From Adenanthera pavonina (lineage: Eukaryota; Streptophyta; Magnoliopsida; Fabales; Fabaceae), in NCBI GenBank assembly GCA_026686845.1, contig JAIVEN010000002.1:38705001-38769000 (forward strand): a stretch of DNA of 64,000 nt, written 5' to 3'. Made by a program: the position numbers and the translations under genes. The notes beneath the pieces were generated by a model, which was not told where the DNA came from, did no database searches, and saw only the letters and a program-made list of their open reading frames with translations. Positions 1-12,067 of the stretch are shown here, piece by piece (position 1 is the stretch's first letter; the number at the start of each line of letters is the position of its first letter).

Positions 1-4
1 ATAG

Positions 5-301
5 AGGGCAAGGTTTGGTAACCTTAAAAAGACAATTCAGGAGTTTGTTGAAGATGCTAAGGATGTCCTTCTTGAGTCACCACCATCTGTCCCTTTTCCT
101 CAGATTCCTTCTGATTTGCCATTTGTTCCTATTCCTCTTCATGCTATTCCAGTGTCGCAAATACCTCCTCCTGCTATGCATGCTCAAGTCCTTGATGATG
201 CCAAAAAGGGGGAGAAGAAATTTGAGCAAACTAGGAAAACTGCTAAAAGACATTCTGGCAAGACCTACGCAAGAAATCCAAGCCCAAGAAGAAATGATTA
301 G
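5..301 (+). CDS. C-terminal end of an envelope-like ORF (partial)
   Basis: An open frame runs from the left edge to a TAG at 299-301. A TAG also lies in frame at 2-4, so the upstream part is either broken or outside the window. The peptide is proline-rich in the middle and ends in a lysine/arginine-rich tail with the motif DDAKKGEKK, then SGKTYARN. The same tail, DDAKMGEKK followed by SGKTYSKK, closes the envelope-like ORF of element A, also just before the polypurine tract. In SIRE1-type elements this third ORF follows pol; its role is unproven and it is not a demonstrated viral envelope. The paralogous tail in A makes the reading frame secure; the function is inferred by position only. Confidence 0.7.
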   Translation, partial: RARFGNLKKTIQEFVEDAKDVLLESPPSVPFPQIPSDLPFVPIPLHAIPVSQIPPPAMHAQVLDDAKKGEKKFEQTRKTAKRHSGKTYARNPSPRRND

Positions 302-573
302 ATCTTAAAATTGCTCGGATTTACTTGTACTGATTGTTTATGTTTGATGCATCTCTTATAATGAAATGACATTCTTGCTTTGAAATTTTGTGTTTGTAAT
401 ATCATGTCACTGTACTAAACCTTTGATGCATTAATTCAATGAAATTCCCTATTTTCTTTCTGATATGTTGTATATGCTACACTTACCTTTGAACTTTAAT
501 GCATATGTTGAGGGGGAGCTCTTAGAAGCAAATCTAAATACTAATATAGTTTGTAAGTTATCTTGTCATCATC
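302..573 (+). other. 3' untranslated spacer of element 1
   Basis: AT-rich sequence between the envelope-like stop codon and the polypurine tract. No ORF of note. It corresponds in position to 11750-12067 of element A. Confidence 0.6.
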
Positions 574-585
574 AAAAAGGGAGAA
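574..585 (+). other. Polypurine tract of element 1
   Basis: AAAAAGGGAGAA lies directly before the LTR start (TATTGAATC). This is the plus-strand DNA priming site used in reverse transcription. Element A has AAAAAGGGGGAGAA at the same place. Confidence 0.8.
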
Positions 586-1551
586 TATTGAATCAAGTGT
601 TTTGATGGTTCCAAACAACCAAAGCTTGGAAGGAAGATATCAAAGGAGTACAAGAGATCTCAAGTGAAGAAATCCAAGAAGAAATGAGTACATGATTAAT
701 TTGTAGGATTTCTTATAGTGTTCACAGAGTAAAAGGCTTTGATCTTACACCCAATGTTTTTAAGTATGTGTTTTTCATCAATCCTATGTGAACTAATGAT
801 ATATTTGAGAAATACTCATTGACAAACGAATTTTGAATTGTTAAACTTCATATGTTGCTTTGAAATTTTGAACTTTGATGACTAAAATTTGAAGTTACAG
901 AGATGTTGCCTCTGACAGATGAATTTCAGCCTATTTTAAGTCAAGCATAATTTGTGAAAAATGAAAATTTCATCTAAAACTATGTCAAAATTCATCTGAA
1001 ATTAGAGTGCAAAAAGTGTTCTAAGCCAGTCCCTCTGACAGATGAACTCTGGTTTTAAAAATTCGAACTTTGGAATGAAAATGTGTAAGTCTGATTAGAT
1101 ATCCCTTTGACAGACAAACTTTAGTTTTGAAAATTTGAACTTTGGAATGAAAACGTATAAGTCTGATAAGAGGTCTCTCTAATAGACAAACTCTGACGGC
1201 TCAAAATTCAAATTTTGAAAAGAAGAACTTTTGTACCATATTAAGTTGGTCACTGATAGACGAAGTTTAGACCCCCAAAATTCAAATTTTGAGTGCATTG
1301 TAGCAATATAGAATAATTGTTTACACTTATCAGAAGCACTTTAAACTTCAAAATTCATATGTTCTAACATGGAAAATATTTATCAAGTTCAAAATTTGAA
1401 TTTCACCTTTGAACAGACAAACTTTGAAATTTATTGTTAAAGTCTTTAACTTATGGCCTCTGCAAAATTTGTTTGTTGAGACCCCAAAATTCAAACTTTG
1501 GATATTGGACACATTAAATGCGATTGGTGAAATTATAGTTAAGATATAAAT

Positions 1552-1560
1552 CTATAAATA
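1552..1560 (+). promoter_or_regulatory. Probable TATA box of the element 1 LTR
   Basis: CTATAAATA, found at the same place in the LTRs of A and C and in the solo LTR at 60105. It is followed by a conserved 'tttgaagt...gggtaacaa' stretch that may hold the transcription start. T1 interrupts about 115 bp downstream. Confidence 0.55.
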
Positions 1561-1674
1561 GAATTTTATTTGAAGTTGTGGGTAACAATTTTATATTATA
1601 TATACTGAAACTCTCCTAAAATCATTAGACAAATCCTTCTATTATTTTACACTACATTTTCTGCACTTCAACTG

Positions 1675-4635
1675 TGTACTACCTTCTATTAGGACCCATT
1701 TCCCATGTATTAGATCATATTAGATGTCTTTCATCATAGTTTAGAGACTAGAATCATAATATAATAAAAATGGAAATTTTCAAAATTTGGGGTACTGTTC
1801 ATTTGGCAAACTCCATTTTACCCAATAAACTTTGAAAATTCATAACTAAATCTAGAAAAATCACCTTGAAATGATTCAAGTCTTTAAAATTATCTTGAAT
1901 TCAGATATACATGGAAAAAAATATGAATCAGTAACTTCATTTGGCCAATTTGTACAGTAAATTTTGTGGACATTTACTGTTCATTTGGTCATTTTCTATT
2001 TTCCAGTTTTCTGACCTCAACTTTGAAAACTCATATTTCATTCTATTCTATTTCAAATTATGCATACTCTATGTCATTAGAAAGATATAATGTCTACTTA
2101 TACATATATTTTTCTTATGCATTTATTTCACTTACACAGGGTATATCATTAACTTAAATTATGAAGGGTAAGAATTATACTGTTATTGGGATAGTTTTGG
2201 GAAAACTTGTATATCTCTTTTTCTATAACTCCAATCACTTCTAAATCAGTGGCATATGGATCTTAAGACATAGATATTTTTATAAATATAAACCACTAAA
2301 TTTTTGGAGTTCTATATGATTTTATGTTATCCTTTGAAATTTCCAGTACTTAACTTTTAGTTTCCAGTTTTCCTAATATTATCCTATTTTGAACCCTAGT
2401 TTTGAAAATTCACCATTTATGATACACAACTCCAAATGGGGTGAATTAGGTGTCATATTAAAGCTTGAGATTCCCTCTGTCTGGTATAAAAATACCATAA
2501 ACCTAAACTCACATTAAGTATAGAACAAGGGTGAACAAAACAGACATGTCTAGAAAATGCCCTATTTCAATCTGTATTGCAATTTGCTTGCCAAAAACCA
2601 TGCAAATGAACTCATTTTTGCATGAAACTTAGTAAATATAACATCATATCACAATATCCAGAACTAGAAATTCTCATACATTTTCTACAACATTAACATA
2701 ATATTCACTATTTTACAATTTCGTACAAAAGTAAGACACCAATAAGCATTCACATTATAATATAATGGCTTGCAACATCATCTACTCATCATTAGCTTCT
2801 CCATGATATTAGCTCCTTCCTTAGCCCTTTTTCCATTGCTTCCCTAGCATGGTTAGTCATTAAGGGGGAATGAGATTCAAATAATCTCAGTAGCATTATC
2901 GAGTCATACTCATATATCATCATATTTCACATAGATCATCAAGTAAACTCATCAATTCATATAATGCCATAACGGTTTTATAAAAATTTTGGTAGAGTTT
3001 TGTTTTGTAAATTGGGCATTCTAGAGCTTCAAGCCCCTTTAAACAACTCAGCCAACAATCAATAGACATCACAAAATATTAATCATGGCATCAAACAAGT
3101 CATAGAGTTAATAAACATTCATAAGACAATATAATGCATATAATGGAAAAATGCTACCTTTATGCTTCAACTTACTTTTCCTTTGAGTTGTACCTCTTCC
3201 AAACACTTCTCCAAACTTTATTAGGCTTCCTCAAACCTAAACATATCATCAATTACCTACTTAAGCTACTAATTCAAGGGGTAGTTTCATAAAGTCCTAA
3301 TTAAACCCTAAAATTTCATTTTCTTCTCCTTTGGCTTTTTCATGAAATCAATACTTGTTCCTAAGGTTTTTCACCATGAGGAACTCATTTTTGGCATAAA
3401 AAACATGAAATTACAACTCTAAATTGATGCTTTGTTCTGACCAAAAAATCAAGAAAAGGAGAGAAAATAATTTATTTTGAAACTCACCCAACTACTTCCA
3501 AAATCATGTCCTAGGTTCTTAGTTTGGTGTTTTTCCTAAGTTTATTGCATCAAAATCCATTCCTTGCTTCCTCTAGGGTTTGGCCAAAATATTAACATGG
3601 AAAGAGGAAGAGGAAGACTCGAAGAAACTAAGCTTAACTACTTAAAATTATAAGCTTAAGGTAGTAGGAATCACTTACCAAATCCTTGAGTTCTTTGTCC
3701 ATCAACTTTGTCTTCTCTTTCTCTTCTTCTTTCTCTCTTTTCTTTCTTTCTTTCTTTCTTGCATTTTCTCTCTTTCCTTTTGAAGTTGGAAGTGTCGACC
3801 AGAATGAGGGTGAAAGAGAGGGATTATGTGGCCTAATTAGCTTATTAATTGCACAATTAACCTTAATCACATTTTGGTCTAAAAATCAAAAACTTCCTTT
3901 ACAAGTTTTTGGCCAAAAATTCATGACTTCCTTAAGAATTTCTTGGCCAAAAATTCCATCTGCTCACACGCCTAGGGAGAGTGTTTTAAGTGTCCAAAAT
4001 TGCTCAATTTTTCCTGGTCCAGATATATCTTGAACCACGTAATTTTTAACTGTACCGATAAAACTGCTTTTTATAGTAAATTAGCATTTTTAGGTTACAA
4101 GACTATTCCAATTTTATTTTTATATTTCTTTAATTATCTTATCCCAAATGATATCTATTATGGCCCATATCCTATGCCGGTTACCTTTTAATCATCGGTG
4201 AGACCCACAGTTTACTTTATCAATTTATTGTTACTTTTGGACACTTGACACTAATTATTTCTTTATTCTTGAATATTAACCCTCATTTCCATATACCATT
4301 AGACTTCTCTCATTGAGGGCTTCGCTTTGACAGTAATTTTTCATATTTACAAAATTACCCTTATCTCAGGGTTAAATTATAATTTATGACACTTTCGGGT
4401 CATTAGGTTCAATTTTCCACAAGGGTATTTTTATTTCTTCTCCATGTAATATTTAATAATTTTGGGACATGGATGTCTTTTTTATAATTTTTTAGCAGCA
4501 AAAATATAATTTTCTCATTTTTCTGTTCTACCGGGAAAAATGACTTCTTTACCTTTTTCACACAAAATGGTGTCTGCTCGTTTTTGCAAATTTTTTATGC
4601 ATCTCTAGATATTTTAACTTTCTTGGGATGTTACA
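1675..4635 (+). mobile_element. T1: gene-less 2.96 kb LTR-like element (T family)
   Basis: Starts TGTACTACC and ends GGGATGTTACA. It is flanked by a perfect 5 bp duplication AACTG (1670-1674 and 4636-4640), so both ends are exact. The termini TG...CA with short inverted repeats are those of an LTR. No coding region, second LTR copy, primer site or polypurine tract was seen inside. Landmarks shared with T2-T5 are a repeated CTGTTCATTTGG motif in the left half, the inverted repeat at 2872-2888, a pyrimidine-rich microsatellite near 3720-3780 and a 'tggtccagatatatc' block near 4016. The simplest reading is a solo LTR of a large Ty3/gypsy element: Del/Tekay chromoviruses have long LTRs starting TGTAACACC. 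A non-autonomous element is the alternative. Confidence 0.85.
3719..3780 (+). repeat. Pyrimidine-rich (CTTT)n-like microsatellite in T1
   Basis: Runs of TTTC and TCTC on the plus strand. A similar tract occurs at the equivalent place in T2 (about 22915-22975), T4 (about 33990-34040) and, as GAAA on the plus strand, T5 (about 58640-58690). ORFs over it are low-complexity artefacts. Confidence 0.7.
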
Positions 4636-5069
4636 AACTGTCATACATACTCTAAATTAGAGAATTTATCTTGTTGTAAACTATCTTATCTTCATTTGAA
4701 AGAAATAATTTCTTATGAGGGGATTAACAAGGGACTTGGGAAGCATTTAGCTAGAGTGTAGAGTAAGAATCTCTAAACTCTCAGAATATAGCACAAGATT
4801 ATACTGTGCCATTGCAAGGAGCCCACTGAATTCTTGCAAGATAGTGGAAAATCTCAAGTGGTAGCTTGAGGACTGGACGTAGGTCAAGAGAGAGAGACTG
4901 AACCAGGATAAATCTTTGTGTCTTTCTTTCCTCTACCTTGCTTACTGCCTTGTTACATTTACACTTTATTTTTTCTGTAACTTTTTCTTTCACTACTCTT
5001 TTATAATTTTGCAGAAAAATTTCAAACTTCCTAATACACCCCCCTCTTGGAAAGCCAGCAAACCTAATA

Positions 5070-6911
5070 ATTTATGGTTTAGATGTGTGTATGGGGCTCA
5101 TTGATGTATGTTTATGCTATTGGAATCATGGATTTGTCATCGTTAAGAGTTGGTTAGATTGTGAGTTATTAGGATATATAAATATTGTGTTAATTGAAAA
5201 TATTATGGTATTGTAGTCTACAAGATTGTGTTTAGAGGTCGTGTCACTCTAAGAAGTAGTCCGAAAGCATTGTTTTCAGTCTTCGTAATTTGATGGCTTG
5301 TTGTTTCCCCTCTGTGCGTGTTGTGTGTGGACAATTCGAGGTAATTTGGGTGTATATTTGTATATGATGTAGATTTGTTGTTTATATATATATATGTTTG
5401 TTTCTTTTATATCATGATATGTCCAAGGGCACGACTCATGATGAAATGGTAATCTCTTTCGTAGTTTTATGTATGTGATTCATGTGATTATGTTTTGACT
5501 TATAGCATGTAATATACTAGCATCCCTATCATGTAAGATAATATGTGATTATGATGATGATAATGATGAGAATATGCATGTATGCATGGAATATGATAGC
5601 ATGGAAAAGCATCATCACATAGTTATGCATGAATGACATTGGTCGGATTGAGTGATGGTATTATATGATACCACATGGTATGCCGATCCACTTGTGGAAC
5701 ACACAAAGCCTTGTGTCCAAGTGGTGAGATTGATATATATATATATATATATCCTTACTCCTAAATCCCCTTCCTATGGGCAAGAGAGCTAAGTGGTAGT
5801 GGATTTGGGGATGCACTTTCCCTAAATCACTACCAATTTGGGTGGTCCAGGGGAAGGAGAACTATGGCCTAATCATTAGTGTGGCCTTTGGCCAAGTCAT
5901 ACTAGTGAGCGGAGAGCTTAGTGTGGCAAAAAATTAGTCTTCACTAATTGTTGGAAGAGAATCACTGGTTGAGTATACCTTCTGATGATAACTAGCATGT
6001 GGTTCTATCCGTGTATGTTGGGGGATAATATTCTTTATCATTGTATTTACATCACACCCTATTATGTGTATATATATTGCTTGGTCATGTGTAGTTGTTT
6101 TATTTTCCTCAATTAGTGGGACTTTGTCTCACACCCTATCAATAGTTAACATTTTAGACAAAGACTCTAGTATTAGCCCAAAGAAAACAAGAGTCTTCGC
6201 TCACTCCGTTTCACAATGGCATCTAAGCTTGTAGTTGGTAGCTATTATATATTTGATTTATGTAACACATATTGTGCCAAGTAGTATCTTGTGTTGATTC
6301 TTGTTGTAAAGTTGTATCCTAGGTATTTCATATTGCATGTTTATCTGATTATATGTTGTGTATTATGTCCTGTTAAGCTTGGAATATGTGATTATGGTTA
6401 GTAGGTATGCTTGTTTGGTAATGTGGGTATTTGACCACATGTTGCTTGTGGGATTCAAAGGGGTCAAATTCTACAGGAATGGTTTCCTTAGGAGGAAATT
6501 ACCCTAAACCTAGTTCATAAGGTATTTGAGACTTAGTTCAGGTGTTGATTTTGGTGTTGGTGCAATAGCTTGGGAATGAAAGGCCTAAATGCCGTAGTTT
6601 AGTCCAAAAGTAACCATAGTTAGAGTGGGAATAGAGTGACTTGTAGGAGTTAGAATCATATCCATCAGAGATTGAGATTAAATTTTATGCACATTGGGAA
6701 TTCATCCTAAATATTAGCAAAATTAATGATATCATATCAATTTAGGGCACGGCGGTGCCACAATCCTCTATTCCTTTTTCTTTTTCATCCAGAATACTCT
6801 CTCGCCATGGTGGCATTGTAGCAAGCCGGAGCATTGTACCCTATTTTTGCCACTCTAGTGTTGTGTTGTCTTGATTTGGTGTTTTTGTGTTTTGGTTTCT
6901 AGGATGTTACA
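5070..6911 (+). repeat. F1: dispersed repeat, ends GGATGTTACA
   Basis: No coding region. The block resembles 39642-41035 (F2): both carry a 'ccctaaatcac(t/c)accaat' stretch with 'ggtggtccaggg', then 'cactaa' and 'gtatgagt' type text, at matching spacing and in the same orientation. F1 directly abuts the end of the element 1 LTR, and its right end reads GGATGTTACA, the kind of terminus seen in the T family. It may be a truncated LTR of another long-LTR gypsy element; this is inference. A (TA)n run lies at about 5732-5752. Confidence 0.5.
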
Positions 6912-7819
6912 ATTACTCCTTTCATTTCTTTTTAACTGTTACTTGATTTCCCAAATTATAGGAACTATAGATTAACTATCACATAAAATACTTATAGCAA
7001 AATAAAATATTGTTATACAAAATTTATTCAAATTATAAGAACTAATAAATTAAATACGAGCACTTGATTTCCTACCATTTGTTTTTAGTATTCTTCCGTT
7101 AATTTAATTATGGAAGTGATATGATTATACAAATTTGAGTGCAATTTTAAATTATTTTTTGGTAAAAATTTAAATTGATTCTAAGTATTTGGTATTAATC
7201 TTCAATTAATTTGTATTAATATAATTACTTATATTATATTAATTTCTAATTGATAAATTTAAAAATAGTAAATGTTATAAACTATACCGAAATTAATTAT
7301 TAAAAGTTGACCAACTTCATATTTCACACGAAACTAGGCAATCTCTTATTGAAAATGTTTAAAATTATTTTGTTGTAATTTAATAACAAATTAAAATAGT
7401 AATTCAAAATTATTTATTAAAATTAGATCTTATCCCTATTTTGAAAATTAATCTTAACGCTTGCAATTTTAAAAATTTTAAAGGAAATTAATAGCAATTT
7501 ATACCTCAGTGTTAAATGTTAAATTTTTTTCTGACCACCAATGTGAACTTGAATGGCTATACCAAAAGGTTTCAACATTTATTTTAAAGAAGTAAAAATA
7601 ATTTTTAAATTACTTTTTAATTTTTTAATACAGTGCAGTTAATTAGTAATTAGAGAAACATGTTAATTATTGTTCACATACTCAATACATTGCAACTAAC
7701 TAATAATTATAAAAATAATTTAATATCATATTGTAATAAAATAGTTTTGAAACAAATATTTAGTTGTAAATTATAATGAATCAATGTAAAATCTCTTTTC
7801 AATTTGCTATCTAAGCTTG
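6912..7819. other. AT-rich sequence, nothing recognised
   Basis: Strongly AT-rich with many homopolymer A and T runs and no ORF over 60 codons. No repeat ends or similarity to other parts of the window were seen. It may be old, decayed repeat. Confidence 0.5.
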
Positions 7820-8240
7820 CTCACAAAAGGTCCTAGGGTTTTTTACAGCCAAGTGTAGGATGCTTATGTTCAAGTCTAACGCTTTTCCTAGGCAAGTCCA
7901 TTGATATGCTTAGTCAAGCATAGGGGTGTGAACAGACAAGTCCTCATCTTGGCACAGGCAAGTTTAGACACACGAGCAAGTCTCAAGCTACACTTGGACA
8001 AGTCCAATGATACTCATGAATAAGTTCAAGGCCACATATTTGAGTAAATCTAAAGCTACTCATGGGCAAGAATGGAGTTGCATCCATTCAAGTTTAGGAT
8101 CATGAGCAAGTTTGAGGCTACAGATAGACAAGTCCAGAAATGCTTTCAGGCAAGTTTGAGGTTGCACCCAAGAAAGTACAAAGGTGATTATTATATGAGT
8201 GTCAATTTGGATGATTTTGTAAAAGATTCAAAATTATGAA
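7820..8240 (+). repeat. H1: degenerate minisatellite-like block with 'caagt' units
   Basis: About a dozen imperfect units of roughly 28-30 bp, each carrying 'gcaagtttgagg' or 'acaagtccaatga'. The block ends with 'gtaaaagattcaaa'. The same unit and end occur at 37634-37916 (H2). No coding function seen. Confidence 0.6.
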
Positions 8241-9617
8241 ATGCAATTCATCAACATTAGTACTCACTAGACTAAATATTCAAAAAACTTAATTTTCATT
8301 TAAGAGAATAAGATTTTTCTTATACTTAGTTATTTGGAGCTAACTTTGGTGAAGGATGATGTAGGGTGTGGGTAGAGTCTAGAAAATGGGCTTCAATCCA
8401 CTGGTTGGCCCGTTTTGTAGGCAGTTTGGATTGGGAAAATAGAGCCTATATTGAAGTGAGCTTTTCCAAGCCCCTACTACTTAACCCACGAGTTAACCAA
8501 GTTAACCCACCAAATCTACGAGTTAGCCTGTTTAACCATTGTTTTTTCAACTTTCTCCATATTTTTATTATTTTGATATTTCTTAGCATATTTCTCTAAA
8601 GCTTTTTTGTTAAAATATTTTCAATAGAGTTTAAATATTATAAAATGGATATAATCTTGAAGGAAGTTTTAAATTAAATAGAGTTATTATGTTGATAATT
8701 GAAGATATATGAACTTTTGTGTGTATAAATTGTGATTATATGGTAGTTTAATATTGTTGGATTATTGTATTGAATATATACTTATAGTTAGAAAATGGAA
8801 GTTGGAATTATATGATTAGTATATAACTATTTTAGATTTTCTTTTTACTTTTTATATTTTAGACTTTTAGTATATATATTAATGTATTTTAATGAATTAG
8901 TAGTTTATGTGATTTCTAATTTGATTATGCCAAATTGTTTGTTTAGTTTATTATATATTAAAAATGTTGAAAAAGTTTGGAGAAAAATATTTGAATATAT
9001 GGCAGGTCAGAAAACTGGCCAACCCACAACCAACCTGTTTCCCAGCTCTAGATATAAGCGTGTGTTCAAAAAACCAAACCCTCTTGGTTACTTCGCACAA
9101 GTAATAGATTATGTTATTTTTATCATGTAGAATGTTCAATTTAAAAATTAATATTTCATTTGCCAATCTAACTATGATTTGGGGTCGAATTCAACAATCT
9201 CACATAAAGAATTGGCAAACATTATGTAACTATTCATTATTTGATTTAAATTTTTTGCCACAAGATTTGATTTAAAAAATTGAAAATTGTATCTAATGTG
9301 ATGAGATAACGGTAAATTTAGAGGGATATAATTATAGTTATAGACAATTACGTTACGAAATTGTATAATAGTGGCATTAGTGTAGGGAAAGAAATAAGAA
9401 ACGCAGAAGTCATGTATATATATGCTAACTAATTGTAGGTGGACAAATTTTTCAATTTTGAATAGAAAAAATTATGATCATTTTGAATACGTTGTAGGTA
9501 TTTAATAGATTTAAATAATTCAGATTTGTTATTTTATTCTAAAATTCAAAATTGAATGACCTAAATTATTTAAATGATACAATTTCATTTTTATATGGTT
9601 GTTAATAATTAAGCAGG
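8241..9617. other. AT-rich intergenic sequence
   Basis: No recognisable gene. A short open stretch at 8366-8599 has a hydrophobic, low-complexity end and no family resemblance. The right end, GCAGG at 9613-9617, is the left target duplication of T2. Confidence 0.5.
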
Positions 9618-10068
9618 TGTAACACCTTAATTTAGGATCATTTTCCTATGTATTAGACCTCACTAAAGTCCAATTATACTTTATTAGAACCTTGAATCAC
9701 ATAATATATTATAATAAAATTTTCCAAAATTTGGGTACTATTCATTTTAACTAAATTTCTTTTCCCGACCAAATTTCAAAAAATTATAACTAATTCAATA
9801 AAAATCGTATAGAAGTGATTCAAGTTTTTACTAATAAATTAAAAAATTATCTATATGGAAAAAATATAAAATAGAGCAATTGATTTGCCAATTAGTACAG
9901 TAAATTTAGTGAAGTTTTACTGTTCATATGGTCAATTTCAGAAACTCTAGCTTTCTGGGCTGACTTTGAAAATTCACTATAATTTATACATACATCCAAA
10001 TTGAGTGCTCTTTGACCATATGAAAGCCCTTTCTAAATACTTTCTAAACATATATAACATTCATACTT

Positions 10069-11734
10069 TGTTAGTTAGGCTGACTTCCCAAGAGTGGGGT
10101 GAATTGGGAAAATTAAAAATTTTCTACACAAGGTGAAAATAATGAAGAAAGTAAGGTATGACAGAAAAACAGAGTATAAAGCAGTAAGATGAAAGAGTAG
10201 TGATAGAGAGAAGAAAAACTTTTATATTTATCCTGGTTCGGTCTATCCTCTTGACCTACGTCCAGCCTCTAAGACACCACTTGAGATTTTCCACTATTCA
10301 ACAAGAATTCAACGTGCTTCTTGCAAATGCCACAGTACAACGTCAGTGCTCTATTTTCTAGAGCTCACTCAATCACTTTCTGCACTTTCACAAAGTGCTT
10401 TACAATCCCTTGTGCTATCTCCTCACAAGAAAATCTATCTTCCAGATGAAGATTAGATTGTTTACAAAGATGAAACTCTCTTGAATAGAGTGAATATGAA
10501 AGTTAAAGTACAAGTGTTGAAGTAAGAGGGTAAAAATCTTTGAGTAGCAGATTTGACAGAATTTCAGTATATACAAAGTTTGATTTGTTACCCACAACTT
10601 CAAATGATGTTGTATTTATAGATTTAGGTCCCAACTATTCGTTAGAGACAAAATCTATCTATTGGGGACGTTATCCAACGGTTACTCTGAAAAACTATCT
10701 GTTAACCAACCGCATTTAATGCTTCTGACATACTGAAATTTGAACTTCGGTTGGACAACAGACGAATTTCGAAGGAACCGAAGATTAAAGCTTCCAACAT
10801 TGAAATACTGAAGTTCGTCTGTTCATGAAGTGAAATTCGAATTTTGAAACTTAGAAAATGTTTCCATGTTGTGACATACGAATTTTCAAGAAGAAAGTTT
10901 TTCCGTTAAGTCTGAATAGTATTTTCAATTTGCTATAGTGCCCTCGAAATTCGAATTTTGGAACCCCAAAATTCGTCTGTCCGTAGCATGCTCAAGAAGC
11001 ACAGAAGTTTATTTTCTTTCGAAATTTGAATTTTAAAAGAGTGAAGTTCATCTGTCAGAGAGACCTCTTTTCAGATTTACTTCAACATTCGAATTTGTAA
11101 ACACTGTCCTTCGTATGTCATCATATCATTTCAATAGACTCATAACTTTAGCTTCTGAAATTTGAATTTCCATGTTCAAAGTTCGTCTGTCAGTGAGTAA
11201 TCTTTGAAACTCAATATAATCTTGATTTCAGATGAACTTTAACATTGTTTCAGATGAATTTCTTCAGTTTTCATAAGTTTCATTTTGTCTGAAATTCGAA
11301 TGTTCAAAACTCAAAGTTCGTCTGTTTCTCAATAGCTTCTTTCAGACACTTATGAAAATTCAAATTTTAGAAAATCAAAATTCATCTGTCAGAGAAGCAT
11401 CTCTTCAGACTTATTTAATTTTAGCTCGAAATTCAAATTTTGAAAGCCAAAGTTCAAATTTCCAATATGACAGTTCAATTTAAACTTTTGAAACTTCGTC
11501 TGTTGGTGGGTATTTTTCAAATATTTCATGATTTAACATAAAATCAAGTTTTTAAAACATCTTTTCATCAAATCAAAGTCTTTTACCCATATTTAAACAT
11601 AACTAATGATCCTACAATAAATCTTGCACAGATTACTCAGAACTTCTTCACTGGAAACATTTTGAGCTCCCTTGATATCTTCATTCCAAGCTCTTGAATG
11701 TTGGTTTGGAATCATCAAAACTCTAGATTCAACA
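10069..11734 (-). repeat. 3' LTR of element A
   Basis: 1666 bp with TG...CA termini. Reading the minus strand, it starts TGTTGAATCTAG and ends CCTAACTAACA. U3 (about 10640-11734) is packed with 'ttcgtctgt' / 'acagacgaa' motifs and AATTCGAATT-type palindromes; a TATA-like CTATAAATA (minus strand) lies at 10613-10621. It keeps about 117 bp (around 10347-10465) that are absent from the 5' LTR. Confidence 0.95.
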
Positions 11735-11749
11735 TTCTCCCCCTTTTTG
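11735..11749 (-). other. Polypurine tract of element A
   Basis: On the minus strand the run CAAAAAGGGGGAGAA directly precedes the 3' LTR start TGTTGAATC. This is the plus-strand primer site. Confidence 0.9.
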
Positions 11750-12067
11750 ATGATGACAAAACAACTTTCAAACTGGATTAGTACTTGGGTTTGCTTTAGC
11801 AAGCTCCCCCTCAACATATGCATTATATTTCAAAAGATATCATATATAGCACATCAGTGAAGAGATTCAAGAAGTGATAAGTACAAATCATTGCAACCAA
11901 GGAATTCATTCATTTCAATAATTGTTGCTTTACAGAAACCAATTAAAGTAAAAAGTACTTCAAAAACCAATTTGAAAACACAAAGTACAATCATCAAACA
12001 AACAATATCTGAAACAAAATATAGCACAACAAGAGGATTTAAGCCTAAGTTCTAAGCAGTCCTTCCA
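11750..12067 (-). other. Untranslated spacer between envelope-like ORF and polypurine tract
   Basis: About 320 bp of AT-rich sequence with no ORF in the element's sense. It corresponds to 302-573 of element 1. Confidence 0.6.

Larger units (their letters stand above)
1..5069 (+). mobile_element. 3' part of a Sirevirus-like Ty1/copia element (element 1)
   Basis: The window opens inside the 3' end of a plus-strand element. In order it shows the end of an envelope-like ORF, an untranslated spacer, a polypurine tract and a 3' LTR. The LTR is split by the gene-less element T1. Its sequence and layout match the LTRs of the complete element A at 10-22 kb (same TATA context, same terminal block rich in C just before the end), so the assignment rests on comparison inside this window. 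The 5' part lies outside, so no target duplication can be checked. Confidence 0.85.
586..5069 (+). repeat. 3' LTR of element 1, split by T1
   Basis: The LTR starts TATTGAATC, decayed from the TGTTGAATC of its relatives, and ends CCTAATA where others end CTAACA. Removing T1 and one copy of its target duplication leaves about 1518 bp, in line with the 1.5-1.67 kb of the other copies. A TATA-like CTATAAATA lies at 1552-1560. The U3 part is full of degenerate 'ctgacagatgaa' and 'aaattcaaattttg' units. Both terminal dinucleotides have changed by a single G/C to A/T transition. Confidence 0.85.

Noticed and set aside
2869..2885. AAGGGGGAATG in T1 as a polypurine tract before an internal LTR
   Set aside because: The purine run is not conserved in T2, T4 or T5, and no second LTR copy starts there.
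3686..4033. 115-codon ORF and the overlapping minus-strand ORF
   Set aside because: Both run through the pyrimidine-rich microsatellite of T1; the open frame results from low complexity and sister copies do not keep it.
8366..8599. 77-codon ORF as a small host gene
   Set aside because: No family resemblance, hydrophobic low-complexity end, AT-rich repeat setting.
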